From NCBI GenBank assembly GCA_902801165.1, contig CADCHI010000002.1, positions 84,257-148,256 of the forward strand: 64,000 bases of DNA, in the 5' to 3' direction. A program made the position numbers and the translations under genes. This DNA is from an uncultured Eubacteriales bacterium (GTDB lineage Bacteria; Bacillota; Clostridia; Christensenellales; Aristaeellaceae). Under the pieces are notes generated by a model, which ran no database searches, was not told the origin of the DNA, and saw nothing but the letters and a program-made list of their open reading frames with translations. Below, piece by piece: positions 33,915-42,948 of this stretch; position 1 is the first letter of the stretch; each line of letters starts with the position of its first letter.

Positions 33915-36179
33915 TCACTTGTCCAGCAGGCCCTTCAATATGGCAATCAGCGTGCCCTTCGCCCCGGGGCCCGCGGTGGCGCCCACGCAGCTGGGGCAGC
34001 CGTCCCGGCAGGGGCAGGCGGTCAGCATCTCCAGAGCCCGGCGGAACAGCTCGTCCTGCATCTCGTACACCCGGTCGGAAAGGCCGATGCCCCCCGGCAC
34101 GGAGTCGTACAGGTAGATCGTCGGCGCGTTTGTGAAGGTGTCCTTCACGTGGTAGACCACGCTGATGTCCTGAGGCGCGCACATCAGATACATCGGCGCG
34201 ATGTGCCGCAGCAGATGCGCCAGGCCGATCATGGCGTTCTTGAGGGGCTCCCGCTCGTAGACGTTCTCCAGGTTCTCCGGCAGCACCCACCAGCAGGCGG
34301 TGGTCTGCATCTCCAGCTCCGGCAGCGTCACCGGGCCCCAGCCCAGGTTCTCGTGTGTATCGAAGGCGATCTTCTTGAACACCGTGACGATGGAGGAGGT
34401 CAGCACCTCACCTCGCGCCCGGGTCAGCGGGCCTGCTTCCTCCCGGTCGAACTCGTCCAGCACCTTCAGGCTGGTGGTCAGGTCCGCGTCGGTGTAGTAG
34501 CCCACGTCCACGCGGCGGATGTAGGCCTTCTTGTCATCGAAGTCCAGGTCCTCCACCTGGTATTGGGTGCCCTCGTGCATGTAGATGGCGTACTTGTGCA
34601 GCAGCATCGGCACGGTGAAGCGGTCCATCTCGCCGATGACCCGGTGCTTCTTCGGGTCGGTGATGTCGATGATCAGGAAGTTCTGGTCGCTGGCGGAGCG
34701 CAGGTTGATGCCCGCCTGAGGGAACTCCTCCGCCATCCAGTAGTATTTCCCCGACACCTGCCGGAGTATGTTCTCGTCCTTCAGGTAGTCCAGCAGCTCT
34801 CCGGTGTCCTGTGCGTTGTCGAAGGCTTCCCCCACCTCGAAGGGCAGCTCGTAGGCGGCGCACTTCAAGTGGTTCAGCAGGATGTACAGGTTGTCCGGGT
34901 TGATCAGCGCCTGCTCCGGTGACTGGTTGAAGAAGTATTCCGGATGCTGGATGATGTACTGGTCCAGGGGGCTGGAGGTCGCCACCACGATCAGCAGCGA
35001 CACGCTCCCCCGCCGTCCCGCGCGTCCGGCCTGCTGCCAGGTGGAGGCGATGGTGCCGGGGTAGCCGCAGAGCACGCAGGCGTCCAGCTGCCCGATGTCG
35101 ATGCCCAACTCCAGCGCGTTGGTGGACACCACGGAGGTGATGTGCCCGGCGCGAAGCTCCCGCTCGATTTCCCGGCGCTGGGTGGGCAGGTAGCCGCCGC
35201 GATAGCCGCGCACCTTGCCCGCGTTGCCCAGCGGGTCGCGCACCATGTCCTTCAAATAGCGGACCAGCACCTCGACGGTCAGCCGCGAGCGGGCGAACAC
35301 GATGTGCTGCACGCCGGCCTTCAACAGCGAGGCCGCGATCTTCCGGGTCTCCGGGATGCTGCCCGCGCGGATGCCCAGCTGGGCGTTGACCACCGGCGGG
35401 TTGTAGAACACCACGTGCCGCTCCCCGGCGGGGGCGCCGTTTTCGTCGATCAGGCGCATCTTCCGCCCCGTCATAGTCTCGGCCAGCTCCCTCGGGTTGC
35501 GGATGGTGGCAGAGCAGCAGATGAAGGTTGGGTGGGCGCCGTAGAACTCGCAGATGCGCTTCAAGCGACGCAGCACGTTGGCCAGGTTGGAGCCGAACAC
35601 GCCGCGATAGGCGTGGATCTCGTCGATGACCACGTATTTCAGGTTTTCGAACAGCTTGACCCACTTGGTGTGGTTGGGCAGTATGCCCTGATGGAGCATG
35701 TCCGGGTTGGTGACCACCACGTGGCCCGCCTGCCGGATGGCAGAGCGCGCCGAAGCAGGCGTATCCCCATCGTAGGTATACGCCTTGATCTCGGCGCCCA
35801 TGTCCTGGATCATGCTGTACAGCTCGGCCACCTGGTCGCTGGAGAGCGCTTTGGTGGGAAACAGGTACAGCGCCCGGCTGGCCTCGTCCTTCATGATGGC
35901 GTCCAGCACCGGGATGTTGTAGCACAGCGTCTTGCCGGACGCCGTGGGCGTCACCACCACGAAGTCCTCCCCCGCCAGCGCGGCCCGTATGGCCTGGCTC
36001 TGGTGCAGGTAAGGCGCTTCGATGCCCCGGTTTTTCAGCGTCCGGACGATGCGCGGGTCCAGCTCCGGCGGGAATTCGCCGTAGCGGGCTTGCCGCGCGG
36101 GCATCACCTGCCAGCTGGTCACGTTGTCCATGAACGCGGGGTTCTGACGCAGTTTGGAAATGTACTCCGCAATCGTCAT
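33915..36179 (-). CDS. mrfA: MrfA-type DEAD/DEAH-box DNA helicase with zinc-binding C-terminus
   Basis: About 754 residues. Visible: LHQSQAIRAAL and Walker A TPTASGKTLCYNIP, LFPTKALSSDQ, DEIHAYRGVFGSNLANVLRR (DEVH-type motif II), CSATIRNP, GLELGID-like ALELGIDIG, and GRAGRRG. These are followed by the long MrfA/DUF1998 region ending in a four-Cys cluster (CPCRDGCPSC). The B. subtilis counterpart MrfA (YprA) works with the exonuclease MrfB in mitomycin-C lesion repair; no mrfB-like gene is adjacent. ATG 36179 or GTG 36191 could start it, neither with a strong ribosome site. Between thiI and this gene is a degenerate ATTCCCAATTC tract. Confidence 0.85.
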   Translation of the reverse strand: MTIAEYISKLRQNPAFMDNVTSWQVMPARQARYGEFPPELDPRIVRTLKNRGIEAPYLHQSQAIRAALAGEDFVVVTPTASGKTLCYNIPVLDAIMKDEASRALYLFPTKALSSDQVAELYSMIQDMGAEIKAYTYDGDTPASARSAIRQAGHVVVTNPDMLHQGILPNHTKWVKLFENLKYVVIDEIHAYRGVFGSNLANVLRRLKRICEFYGAHPTFICCSATIRNPRELAETMTGRKMRLIDENGAPAGERHVVFYNPPVVNAQLGIRAGSIPETRKIAASLLKAGVQHIVFARSRLTVEVLVRYLKDMVRDPLGNAGKVRGYRGGYLPTQRREIERELRAGHITSVVSTNALELGIDIGQLDACVLCGYPGTIASTWQQAGRAGRRGSVSLLIVVATSSPLDQYIIQHPEYFFNQSPEQALINPDNLYILLNHLKCAAYELPFEVGEAFDNAQDTGELLDYLKDENILRQVSGKYYWMAEEFPQAGINLRSASDQNFLIIDITDPKKHRVIGEMDRFTVPMLLHKYAIYMHEGTQYQVEDLDFDDKKAYIRRVDVGYYTDADLTTSLKVLDEFDREEAGPLTRARGEVLTSSIVTVFKKIAFDTHENLGWGPVTLPELEMQTTACWWVLPENLENVYEREPLKNAMIGLAHLLRHIAPMYLMCAPQDISVVYHVKDTFTNAPTIYLYDSVPGGIGLSDRVYEMQDELFRRALEMLTACPCRDGCPSCVGATAGPGAKGTLIAILKGLLDK

Positions 36180-36227
36180 AACTTCAACCACAAATGGGAT
36201 CGTGGAACGATCATGGAATCAAGCACT

Positions 36228-36276
36228 ATTCCCAATTCTCCATTCCCAATTCCCAATTCTCAATTATCAACCGAGG
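36228..36276. repeat. Degenerate ATTCCCAATTCTC tract
   Basis: About six imperfect ATTCCCAATTC units between thiI and mrfA. They resemble the TTCCC-type tracts at 31296-31437 and 46541-46670, with an A/T-richer unit. Confidence 0.7.
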
Positions 36277-36277
36277 G

Positions 36278-37426
36278 TCATCCCTCGACGATGATCATTT
36301 CCGTGCCCTCGACGCACTCGTTCACCAGCGCCTCCACGTCCAGCTTTGCCTCGGCCTTCGGCATGTTCTCCAGCTTGGGCTTGGTCACGGGATGCCGGGG
36401 CGTGAACACAGTGCAGCAGTCCTCGTAGGGCAGTATGGAGGTCTCGTAGGTGTCGATTTTCTCCGCGATGGCCATGATCTCCGTCTTGTCGTTGCCGATC
36501 AGCGGGCGGAACACGGGCATGTTCACCACGGCGTCGGTGCAGCCCAGCGCCTCCATGGTCTGGGAGGCCACCTGGCCGAGGCTCTCGCCGGTAATCAGCG
36601 CCTGGGCGCCGAACTGGCGGGCGATCTTCTCCGCGATGCGCATCATGAAGCGGCGGGTGATCAGCGTGCCCAGCTCCTCCGGGCACTTCTCGTGGATCTC
36701 CAGCTGGCACTTGGTGAAGGGCACCATGTACACGCGCATGCCGCCCATGTACCACGCCAGCTTCTTCGCCAGCTGCAGCACCTTGTCCCTGGCCAGTTCA
36801 CCGGTATACGGCGGGCTCTGGAAGTGGATGGCGCACATCCGCACGCCGCGCTTCATCATCTGGTAGCCCGCCACCGGGGAATCGATGCCGCCGGAGAGCA
36901 GCAGCGCCGCCTTGCCGCCGGTACCCATGGGCATGCCGCCCACGGCCATGATCTCGTCCACGCAGATGTAGGCGTTGTCCCGGATCTCCACCATCAGCCT
37001 GTGCTGGGGCTTGTGCACGTCCACGGACAGGTTGGGGTTGCTCTCCAGCACCCGGTGCCCGATTTCCATGGCGATCTCCATGCTGTTCATCGGGAACTTC
37101 TTGTCGCTGCGCTTGCCGAACACCTTGAAGGTGCCGGAATAGCCCGCCATCAGCTTCTCGCACTGCTGGGCGATGACCTCGAAATCCTTCTCCATCTCCA
37201 CAGCGGGGCTGACGGAATACACGCCGAAGACCTTGGTGACCCGGTCGATGCAGGCCTGCAGGTCGGTGAACTGGGACACGTACACCCGGGAATCGGACAA
37301 CCAGACGTGACCGCCCAGGGGCTTGACCACGCGCTTGATGTTGTCCGTGAGAACCTTCAAAAAGTGAGGGCGGTTCGCGCCCTTGAGAAATACCTCGCCG
37401 TACCTGACGAGCAATACGTCCTGCAT
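36278..37426 (-). CDS. thiI: tRNA 4-thiouridine synthase ThiI (no rhodanese domain)
   Basis: 382-residue ThiI: ferredoxin-like domain and THUMP (VRYGEVFLKGANRPHF, FKVFGKRSDKKFPMNS), then a PP-loop ATPase domain with LLSGGIDSPVAG. It ends at ECVEGTEMIIVEG without the C-terminal rhodanese domain of the enterobacterial form, as is usual in Gram-positive bacteria where a dedicated cysteine desulfurase supplies the sulfur. It thiolates tRNA U8. ATG 37426 follows AAAGGAGA. It begins 8 bases after the cysteine desulfurase stop, the classical NifZ-ThiI pairing. Confidence 0.93.
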   Translation of the reverse strand: MQDVLLVRYGEVFLKGANRPHFLKVLTDNIKRVVKPLGGHVWLSDSRVYVSQFTDLQACIDRVTKVFGVYSVSPAVEMEKDFEVIAQQCEKLMAGYSGTFKVFGKRSDKKFPMNSMEIAMEIGHRVLESNPNLSVDVHKPQHRLMVEIRDNAYICVDEIMAVGGMPMGTGGKAALLLSGGIDSPVAGYQMMKRGVRMCAIHFQSPPYTGELARDKVLQLAKKLAWYMGGMRVYMVPFTKCQLEIHEKCPEELGTLITRRFMMRIAEKIARQFGAQALITGESLGQVASQTMEALGCTDAVVNMPVFRPLIGNDKTEIMAIAEKIDTYETSILPYEDCCTVFTPRHPVTKPKLENMPKAEAKLDVEALVNECVEGTEMIIVEG

Positions 37427-37433
37427 GTGATTG

Positions 37434-38576
37434 CTATCTCCTTTTGAATCGCCGCAGCTGGTCGTACAGCGTGCCGATCTTCGCGGCGGCATAATCGATT
37501 TCCTCTTCGGTGGTATGGGGACTCAGGCTGAAGCGCACAGCCCACTCCGCCACCGACGGCTTGATGCCCATGCTCACCAGCACCGAGCTGACCTTCAGCT
37601 TCTTCGACGAGCAGGCCGAGCCGGTGGACACATAGACGCCCTCGCCCTCCAGCGCGTGGAGCATCACCTCACCCCGCACGTCCGGGAAGCCGATGTTGAC
37701 GATGTGCGGCGCGGCCACCTCCGGCTCCGGTCCGTTGACCAGCGCCTCCGGCACGGCACGCTTTATCGCCTCGACGAGGCGCAGTTTCTTTGCCATCAGC
37801 ATCGCCGGCATCTCCGGGCCCATGGCCCGCATCTCCAGGACCGCGGCGTTCAGCCCCGCGATGCCCGGGGTGTTCTCGGTGCCGGACCGCAGCCCGGACT
37901 CCTGGCCGCCGCCGATGTGCTGGGGTTTCAGGCGAACGCCCTTCTTCACTATCAAAGCCCCGATGCCCTTCGGGCCGTGGATCTTGTGGCCGCTCAGGGT
38001 ATACATGTCGGCCCACTTCATGTCAAAGGGCACCCGCAGGAAGCCCTGCACGCCGTCCACGTGGATCAGCGCCCGCCCGTTGACGACCCTGTGCAGGCGC
38101 TCCGCGTCCAGCAGCGCGCCGGTCTCGTTGTTCACCTGCATGCAGCTGACCAGGGAGGCCCCATCGTTCAGGGCGGCCTCCAACTCGTCCCAGCGCAGTT
38201 CGCCGGTTCCGGTGACGCCGATCACCCGCACGTCGTGCCCCTGTTCCTTCAGCGCGTCAAATGCGGCACGCACGGAGGGGTGCTCCACCGCGCTGACGGC
38301 CACCACCTGCCTGCCGCGCATGCGGCCCACCGCGCCCAGCACGGCCAGGTTGTTGGCCTCGGTCCCGCCGGAGGTAAAGGTTACCTCGCAGCCCTCGCCA
38401 TGCACCGCGTCCAGCAGGTTCTCCCGCGCTTCGCGCAGGAAACGAAAGGCCTCCACCGCCGGTTTATAGACGGAGGAGGGATTGAAGTAGCCTTCGTTCA
38501 AACACTGCGTCATCGCCTCCACCGCCGCGGAACACGGGCGGGTGGTGGCGCTGTTGTCAAGATATGCTTGCGCCAT
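37434..38576 (-). CDS. Cysteine desulfurase (IscS/NifZ-type)
   Basis: 380-residue PLP cysteine desulfurase that mobilises cysteine sulfur as a persulfide. Visible: YLDNSATTRP start, TSGGTEANNLA, the His and Asp cofactor ligands near VEHPS and HVDGVQG, PLP lysine in SGHKIHGPKG (about 201), and the active Cys loop STGSACSSKKL (about 320). Coupling to thiI directly downstream indicates tRNA thiolation as the main sulfur route. ATG 38576 lies 20 bases inside the upstream membrane-protein gene, so translation is likely coupled; no strong ribosome site. Confidence 0.95.
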   Translation of the reverse strand: MAQAYLDNSATTRPCSAAVEAMTQCLNEGYFNPSSVYKPAVEAFRFLREARENLLDAVHGEGCEVTFTSGGTEANNLAVLGAVGRMRGRQVVAVSAVEHPSVRAAFDALKEQGHDVRVIGVTGTGELRWDELEAALNDGASLVSCMQVNNETGALLDAERLHRVVNGRALIHVDGVQGFLRVPFDMKWADMYTLSGHKIHGPKGIGALIVKKGVRLKPQHIGGGQESGLRSGTENTPGIAGLNAAVLEMRAMGPEMPAMLMAKKLRLVEAIKRAVPEALVNGPEPEVAAPHIVNIGFPDVRGEVMLHALEGEGVYVSTGSACSSKKLKVSSVLVSMGIKPSVAEWAVRFSLSPHTTEEEIDYAAAKIGTLYDQLRRFKRR

Positions 38577-39153
38577 AGTTCTGCTTGCCGTCGGCCTCAT
38601 ACCAGACGCCCTTCTGGAGATAGTTCTTGCTGCGGATCATGGCGACCATTTCCTTGGTCAGCTCCAGGATGATCACGTGCTTGAGGCCCTTTCTCTGAAA
38701 ATAGAAGAAATACAGGTTCGCCTCGCGGTTCACAAACCAGTTGTGCCGCTTGATCTGGGGCTCGTTCAGCGTCTTGAGGAAGGCCGGTCCGGCGGCGGGG
38801 CCGCAGCGGATGACGTCCTTCATATCCAGTGCCGTCAGATACTTCCTGCGCTTGTTGTTCAGCACCCGGGAGACGTCCAGATTGCCATTGGTGAAGGTAT
38901 AGTCATACTCCACGCGGCAGGAATCGGAGCCGCGCCAGATCAGGAAGGCCGCGCCGCCGAAGACCAGCGTGAGCAGCAGGCTCTGCCACGAAAACACCAT
39001 GCCGCCCGTCTCCGGGTTGACGCCGATAACGTTGGCCAGGGACATCGCCGCGACCAGCGCGAAGATCGCGATCACGACCCAGCACAGGTAATACAAGACC
39101 GTGAACATGCCCTGCTTTCTGCGCACGGCATAGGTCTCCAGAAAATCATCCAT
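38557..39153 (-). CDS. Two-helix membrane protein, DUF6106-like
   Basis: 198 residues with two hydrophobic segments (about 19-40 and 55-78) and a soluble C-terminal half containing EYDYTFTNGNLDVSRVLNNKRRKYL, VIRCGPAAG, and a Lys-rich helix. It resembles the clostridial DUF6106 family (unknown function). ATG 39153 has GGAGGTG seven bases upstream. Its end overlaps the cysteine desulfurase gene by 20 bases, so it is part of that operon. No catalytic signature. Confidence 0.65.
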   Translation of the reverse strand: MDDFLETYAVRRKQGMFTVLYYLCWVVIAIFALVAAMSLANVIGVNPETGGMVFSWQSLLLTLVFGGAAFLIWRGSDSCRVEYDYTFTNGNLDVSRVLNNKRRKYLTALDMKDVIRCGPAAGPAFLKTLNEPQIKRHNWFVNREANLYFFYFQRKGLKHVIILELTKEMVAMIRSKNYLQKGVWYEADGKQNYGASIS

Positions 39154-39274
39154 TTTTGTGCACCTCCAGCCCGCGAACCGGACGCGCCGGTTCATGGTCA
39201 AACTTATACAAATACAATTATATCATAATTTTCAGGATTGTCGATAGTTAAACAAAAAATTGACCAACATTTCT

Positions 39275-39303
39275 TTGCGCCTGCGAGGCGTATGTGGTAT
39301 ACT
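39275..39303 (+). promoter_or_regulatory. Promoter of the zinc-ribbon gene
   Basis: TTGCGC, 17 bases, TATACT; the start codon at 39373 is about 63 bases from the expected transcription start. A better -35 (TTGACC at 39260) is off-register. Confidence 0.5.
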
Positions 39304-39372
39304 ATAAAATGAGTTTAAATACACCATCCTGCGGCGTATACTGCCGCGTTCGGAAGAAACAGGAGGCCCAAT

Positions 39373-40755
39373 TTGAAGTGTCCCTATTGCGGCAGCGTGT
39401 GCGCCGACGACGCGCTCTACTGCCCCAGCTGCAAGCAGCCGCTGCCCAACGCCGAGGGCGGCGTCGCCGGCGTCGAAGCCCATGAGCGCCGCCACCGGCG
39501 CACACCCATGGAGAAGGCCGCCGTCGCCGTCGCGGCGGTGCTGTTCGTCGTCGTGCTCTCCGTCGGCGCCTACAAGCTGATCAGCTGGATCAGGAACTAC
39601 CAGCTCACGCGGCTCTACACCCGAGGCGCCTACGCCCCCACGCTGTCGCTGGTCCAGATGGACGACCTGCGCCAGGGTCACGCCGTCATATTCTACGGCA
39701 AAGACGGCGACCAGATCTACCTGCCGGAGATGGACCGCTCCCTGGCCATCTCCGGCGGCGTGGCGCGCCTGGAGATCGCCGATTCCGACTGGTTCGGCCT
39801 GAACGTGACCGACGTGGAATACGCCGACGTCACGCTCTCCCCCATGCTGATCACCGAAAAGGGCGTCAAGACCAAGCTGCCCCAGTTCAACTTCCAGATC
39901 GACGTTCCCGAATCGCCGCTGCTGGTAAAGAGCCCCGCTTCCGAGCGCGTCACCGTGGTCACCGGCATCTATCCACTTGAATTGAACGTCGTGCCCGGCA
40001 GCACGGTGTTCGTCAACGGCGAGGACGTCACCTCCTCCGTGGACCGCAGCGGCCTGCTCTCGACTTATGTGAGCGTGAAGCCCATCGGCGACAACGTGAT
40101 CACGCTGATCATCCGCACACCCCGCCACCGTGAGCGCCGCAGCGAGCTGGTCATCTACCGCCAGCACTACGACATCGAGTTGGAGCTGGACACCACTGTC
40201 AGCGACCAGAGCTCCGCCCGCACCATGGCGGTCACCGGCACCACCGAGCCGGGCGCCACGATCTCCGTGGACACCGACTACATCCCCGAGAGCCTGTCCG
40301 TGGACATGCAGACCGGCCGGTTCTCCTTCATCTCCCGCTTTACCACCTACGGCGAGAACATCATCCGCTTCCGAGCCTCCAAGGAGGGCAAGGAGGACGC
40401 GGTGATCAGCTTCCCGGTGAACTACAGGCCGTCCCTGGCAGAAATGCGCGACCGCGCCTGGGCCATGGATTACCCGCAGCTGCGCCTCATGTTTGAGAAC
40501 TGGCGCTACCAGAGCTTCGCCTGCAAGGGCAAGCTGATCGACAGCTTCACCGACGACGAGACCGGCTCCCGCTACCTGGTCATGGACGTGGGCACCGACG
40601 AGCCGCAGTACCTGCTCCTGGACAACCAGACCACCATCACCTCGCCGACGCTGGGCCGCAATTACACCGCCTACGCCTATGTGGACGGCCAGCACATGTA
40701 CAACTCCCAGTACTATCCGCGCCTGATCGCGCTGTACATGGACGTGGTGGACTGA
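39373..40755 (+). CDS. Zinc-ribbon membrane protein with large extracytoplasmic domain
   Basis: 460 residues from TTG 39373, with AGGAGG six bases upstream. Order: a zinc ribbon (CPYCGS...CPSC, about 3-20), a linker with basic residues, one transmembrane helix (about 49-68), and a 390-residue outside part with repeating beta-strand modules (VVPGSTVFVNGEDV... typical of PEGA/Ig-like folds, about 200-330), followed by a C-terminal TerA/OB-like domain with RYLVMDVGT. Such zinc-ribbon single-pass proteins in Bacillota (TcaA/YvbJ-like) are often implicated in envelope stress sensing, but no specific role is assignable. It is monocistronic with a terminator. Confidence 0.8.
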   Translation: MKCPYCGSVCADDALYCPSCKQPLPNAEGGVAGVEAHERRHRRTPMEKAAVAVAAVLFVVVLSVGAYKLISWIRNYQLTRLYTRGAYAPTLSLVQMDDLRQGHAVIFYGKDGDQIYLPEMDRSLAISGGVARLEIADSDWFGLNVTDVEYADVTLSPMLITEKGVKTKLPQFNFQIDVPESPLLVKSPASERVTVVTGIYPLELNVVPGSTVFVNGEDVTSSVDRSGLLSTYVSVKPIGDNVITLIIRTPRHRERRSELVIYRQHYDIELELDTTVSDQSSARTMAVTGTTEPGATISVDTDYIPESLSVDMQTGRFSFISRFTTYGENIIRFRASKEGKEDAVISFPVNYRPSLAEMRDRAWAMDYPQLRLMFENWRYQSFACKGKLIDSFTDDETGSRYLVMDVGTDEPQYLLLDNQTTITSPTLGRNYTAYAYVDGQHMYNSQYYPRLIALYMDVVD

Positions 40756-40781
40756 CATCAATCTTTGTATCCCTTGACACG

Positions 40782-40815
40782 CCGCCCCGCGGGCTTATGC
40801 CTGCGGGGCGGTTTT
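40782..40815 (+). terminator. Terminator of the zinc-ribbon gene
   Basis: Stem CCGCCCCGC/GCGGGGCGG then GGTTTTATG. Confidence 0.88.
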
Positions 40816-40900
40816 ATGCCTTGGATGCGCTGCGCCAAATCCTATGGGCTCGCCTCCGGCAGCGGAGTCAAAAAATATTAACAAAACTTTCCCGATGCGG

Positions 40901-40929
40901 TTGAACCATCGGGCCGTTCATGTTATAAT
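40901..40929 (+). promoter_or_regulatory. SigA promoter of the small GNAT gene
   Basis: TTGAAC, 17 bases, TATAAT; the start codon is at 40961. Confidence 0.88.
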
Positions 40930-40960
40930 TGTGCTATCAATTCCGAAAGGCGGTCATTCT

Positions 40961-41398
40961 ATGAATATCAATATACGCAGGTGCATGGTCTCTGACACGA
41001 AGCCGATCTACGACCTCTGTATTTCCGAGCTCGGCTACGACTTCCCCATTGAGCAGATCGAAACCAACATCCGGCGCATGATGGGCGAGTCGAACAACCT
41101 GCTGCTGGTGGCGGAGCGCGGCAACGAGGTGGTCGGGTTCATCCACGCCCACAGCCATGAGCCCGTATACGCGCCGCCGATGAAGAGCGTCGTCGCCCTG
41201 GCGGTGCGCCCTGAGTACCGCAACCACGGCCTGGGCCACATGCTGGTGGCCGCCGTCGAGGATTGGGCCCGGGAGACCGGTGCCGCCGGCGTGCGCGTGA
41301 ACTCCAACGAGAACATGAACAGCGCCCTGCACTTCTACAAGTCCATGGGCTTTGAATACATCAAGACCCAGTACAACTTCCGCAAGATGCTGAAGTGA
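40961..41398 (+). CDS. GNAT-family N-acetyltransferase
   Basis: 145-residue single-domain GNAT enzyme. Motif A: VVALAVRPEYRNHGLGHMLVAA (about 69-90; acetyl-CoA pyrophosphate loop RNHGLG), followed by motif B with NENMNSALHFYKSMGFEYIK. The compact size and IRRCMVSDTKPIYDL N-terminus resemble RimI-like or amino-acid/peptide GNATs; the acceptor is unknown. ATG 40961 follows GAAAGGCGG. It is transcribed alone from a consensus promoter, with a shared hairpin terminator before folT. Confidence 0.9.
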   Translation: MNINIRRCMVSDTKPIYDLCISELGYDFPIEQIETNIRRMMGESNNLLLVAERGNEVVGFIHAHSHEPVYAPPMKSVVALAVRPEYRNHGLGHMLVAAVEDWARETGAAGVRVNSNENMNSALHFYKSMGFEYIKTQYNFRKMLK

Positions 41399-41493
41399 TT
41401 TCCCCAGGGACGTTCGCAGAGGGGCGGCGCGTCCACAATTCGCACTTACCCGAAAGATGTCCCGGTTTTCTCAACCATGTTCTATTCCAAATG

Positions 41494-41519
41494 AAAACGC
41501 CGGCTCAAACCGGCGTTTT
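41494..41519 (+). terminator. Bidirectional terminator between GNAT and folT
   Basis: Stem AAAACGCCGG/CCGGCGTTTT with loop CTCAAA; both sides are T-rich on their strand. Confidence 0.9.
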
Positions 41520-41550
41520 CGATGTGTCTATTGTCTATTGGTATCGGTTG

Positions 41551-42621
41551 TCAGTCGAACGCGCACTCCAGGGAGAGGTGCTCGCCCGTCTTCTTGTCGG
41601 TGATCGCCGTGGCGGTGCCGATGCGCGTCAGCACCTCGTCCGCGGCGGCCTTGGACTTGGAATAGCCGTTGACGGTGTCCAGCGTGTAGGTCTCGTCCGC
41701 CTCGGCCTTCGTCGCGAAGGCCTCCTGGTCCAGCCTGTAGACGGCCAGGCTGTAGGTGATGTTCGGGTTGCCCACCTTGCGATAGGCGCTCTCAATGATC
41801 GTCACCGTGTCCTCGGCGCTCAGCGCTTCGTTCTCGTCGACCACCCAAGCGTTCATCTCCGTGTTCCGCTCCAGGCGCTGCTGGGGGCTGTAGCTGGCGC
41901 TCATGGAGGTGGTGTTGTAGTTGTTGATGGCGTAGCCCGTCACCGCGCCGGCACCGATCAGCACCAGGACCACCATCAGGATGATGTTGCGCTTGTTGAA
42001 GCGCAGCTTGTCCGCGCCGCTGTAGATGTAGCCCAGCTTCTGCGTCGGCGGGATCACCATGCGCAGGAACAGGATCAGCAGCACGGACTCAATCGGGAAC
42101 ATCGCCAGGTTCTTGACGATGCGGATCATGTCGAAGATGGCGTAGTTCTTGCCCATCACCATGTGGTAATACAGCCACATGACAGGCGTGTTCAGCACGA
42201 TGTTGACGAAGAAGTCGATGCAGAACCGGGACAGGATCACGCGCTTGGCGGTCACCTCGGCGCGATACAGGAACAGCGCGAAGCACAGCGAGCCCGCGAT
42301 TTCGATGAATATGAACGGGAAGAAGTACACGCCCGTGGGGAACAGTATGCAGCCCAGCGTGTCGGAGATGGCCGCGGCCACGATGGCCACCACCGGACCG
42401 AACACCATCGCGCCGTAGGCGTTGATGAAGAAGGCGACGTTGATCTTCAGGTCCGCCGCGATTGGGATGCCCAGGGACTTCAACGCCACGCGCAGGGCGA
42501 TCATCAGCGCGGCGAAGATCAGCACGCGCTGCTTCTTGAACTCGCCCGCCGCCAGCTTCCAGTATTCCTTGGAGAAGGGATTCGCGAAGATCTGTCTGGA
42601 GTTGATGCTGTTTTGAGACAT
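41551..42621 (-). CDS. folT: Folate ECF transporter S component FolT with extra C-terminal domain
   Basis: 356-residue membrane protein. Residues about 33-200 hold six hydrophobic helices typical of FolT S components (LIFAALMIALRVALKSLGIPI, INAYGAMVFGPV, TGVYFFPFIFIEIAGSL...), which bind folate and dock on a shared ECF energising module. Unusually, a seventh helix (about 232-253) leads to a 100-residue extracytoplasmic domain (VVDENEALSAEDTVTIIESAY...) absent from standard S components of about 180 residues. An upstream THF riboswitch strongly supports folate specificity. ATG 42621 with GGAGG eight bases upstream. The EcfA/A'/T genes are not in the window. Confidence 0.88.
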   Translation of the reverse strand: MSQNSINSRQIFANPFSKEYWKLAAGEFKKQRVLIFAALMIALRVALKSLGIPIAADLKINVAFFINAYGAMVFGPVVAIVAAAISDTLGCILFPTGVYFFPFIFIEIAGSLCFALFLYRAEVTAKRVILSRFCIDFFVNIVLNTPVMWLYYHMVMGKNYAIFDMIRIVKNLAMFPIESVLLILFLRMVIPPTQKLGYIYSGADKLRFNKRNIILMVVLVLIGAGAVTGYAINNYNTTSMSASYSPQQRLERNTEMNAWVVDENEALSAEDTVTIIESAYRKVGNPNITYSLAVYRLDQEAFATKAEADETYTLDTVNGYSKSKAAADEVLTRIGTATAITDKKTGEHLSLECAFD

Positions 42622-42625
42622 GAAA

Positions 42626-42669
42626 AAAACCTCCTTTCAGAGCAAACACTTGCTGCATAAAGAGGTTTG
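42626..42669 (-). terminator. Expression-platform hairpin of the folT riboswitch
   Basis: On the minus strand, AAACCTC-TTT pairs with AAAGGAGGTTT around an inner GCAA/TTGC stem, followed by TTTTTTT. The hairpin both hides the folT ribosome site and has terminator form, so the switch could act on transcription or translation. Confidence 0.75.
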
Positions 42670-42688
42670 TATGAGTCTCTCCTTATGT

Positions 42689-42788
42689 GAGTCAGCGGGT
42701 GCGGGCTTCCAACCGCAGCGAATTCGCTTTCGTCCGCCAGACAACTCCCCATTTTGGCGGCACTTGACGAAGGAAACCCTACTCTGTC
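42689..42788 (-). promoter_or_regulatory. Tetrahydrofolate (THF) riboswitch aptamer
   Basis: The minus-strand leader of folT carries, in order, the conserved THF aptamer elements: AGAGTAG, then CGTCAAGTG, GGGGAGTTGTC, ACGAAAGCGA, CGCTGCGGT and GCACCCGCTG, with a short P1 CAG/CTG. The order, spacing and length (about 100 nt) match the Rfam THF class. It senses tetrahydrofolate and represses folate-uptake genes. Confidence 0.85.
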
Positions 42789-42794
42789 GCGATT

Positions 42795-42823
42795 ATTATA
42801 GTACACAATTGCGAAAAAGACAA
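42795..42823 (-). promoter_or_regulatory. SigA promoter of folT
   Basis: TTGTCT, 17 bases, TATAAT on the minus strand; transcription would begin at about 42788, at the start of the riboswitch. Confidence 0.85.
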
Positions 42824-42948
42824 TAAGAAATTTACCGAAAGGGCAAACTTCACAAGCCCATGCACAAAGTCGACTTTTTTACCCGGTCCTTTGTCCATTT
42901 TGACAATTCCGGCCCCCACTCAAGGCCCATGAAGCGAGGTAATCTACC

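Noticed and set aside
37434-38576. Selenocysteine lyase instead of cysteine desulfurase
   Set aside because: The STGSACSS loop and direct coupling to thiI fit an IscS/NifZ-type desulfurase; nothing points to selenium at this locus.
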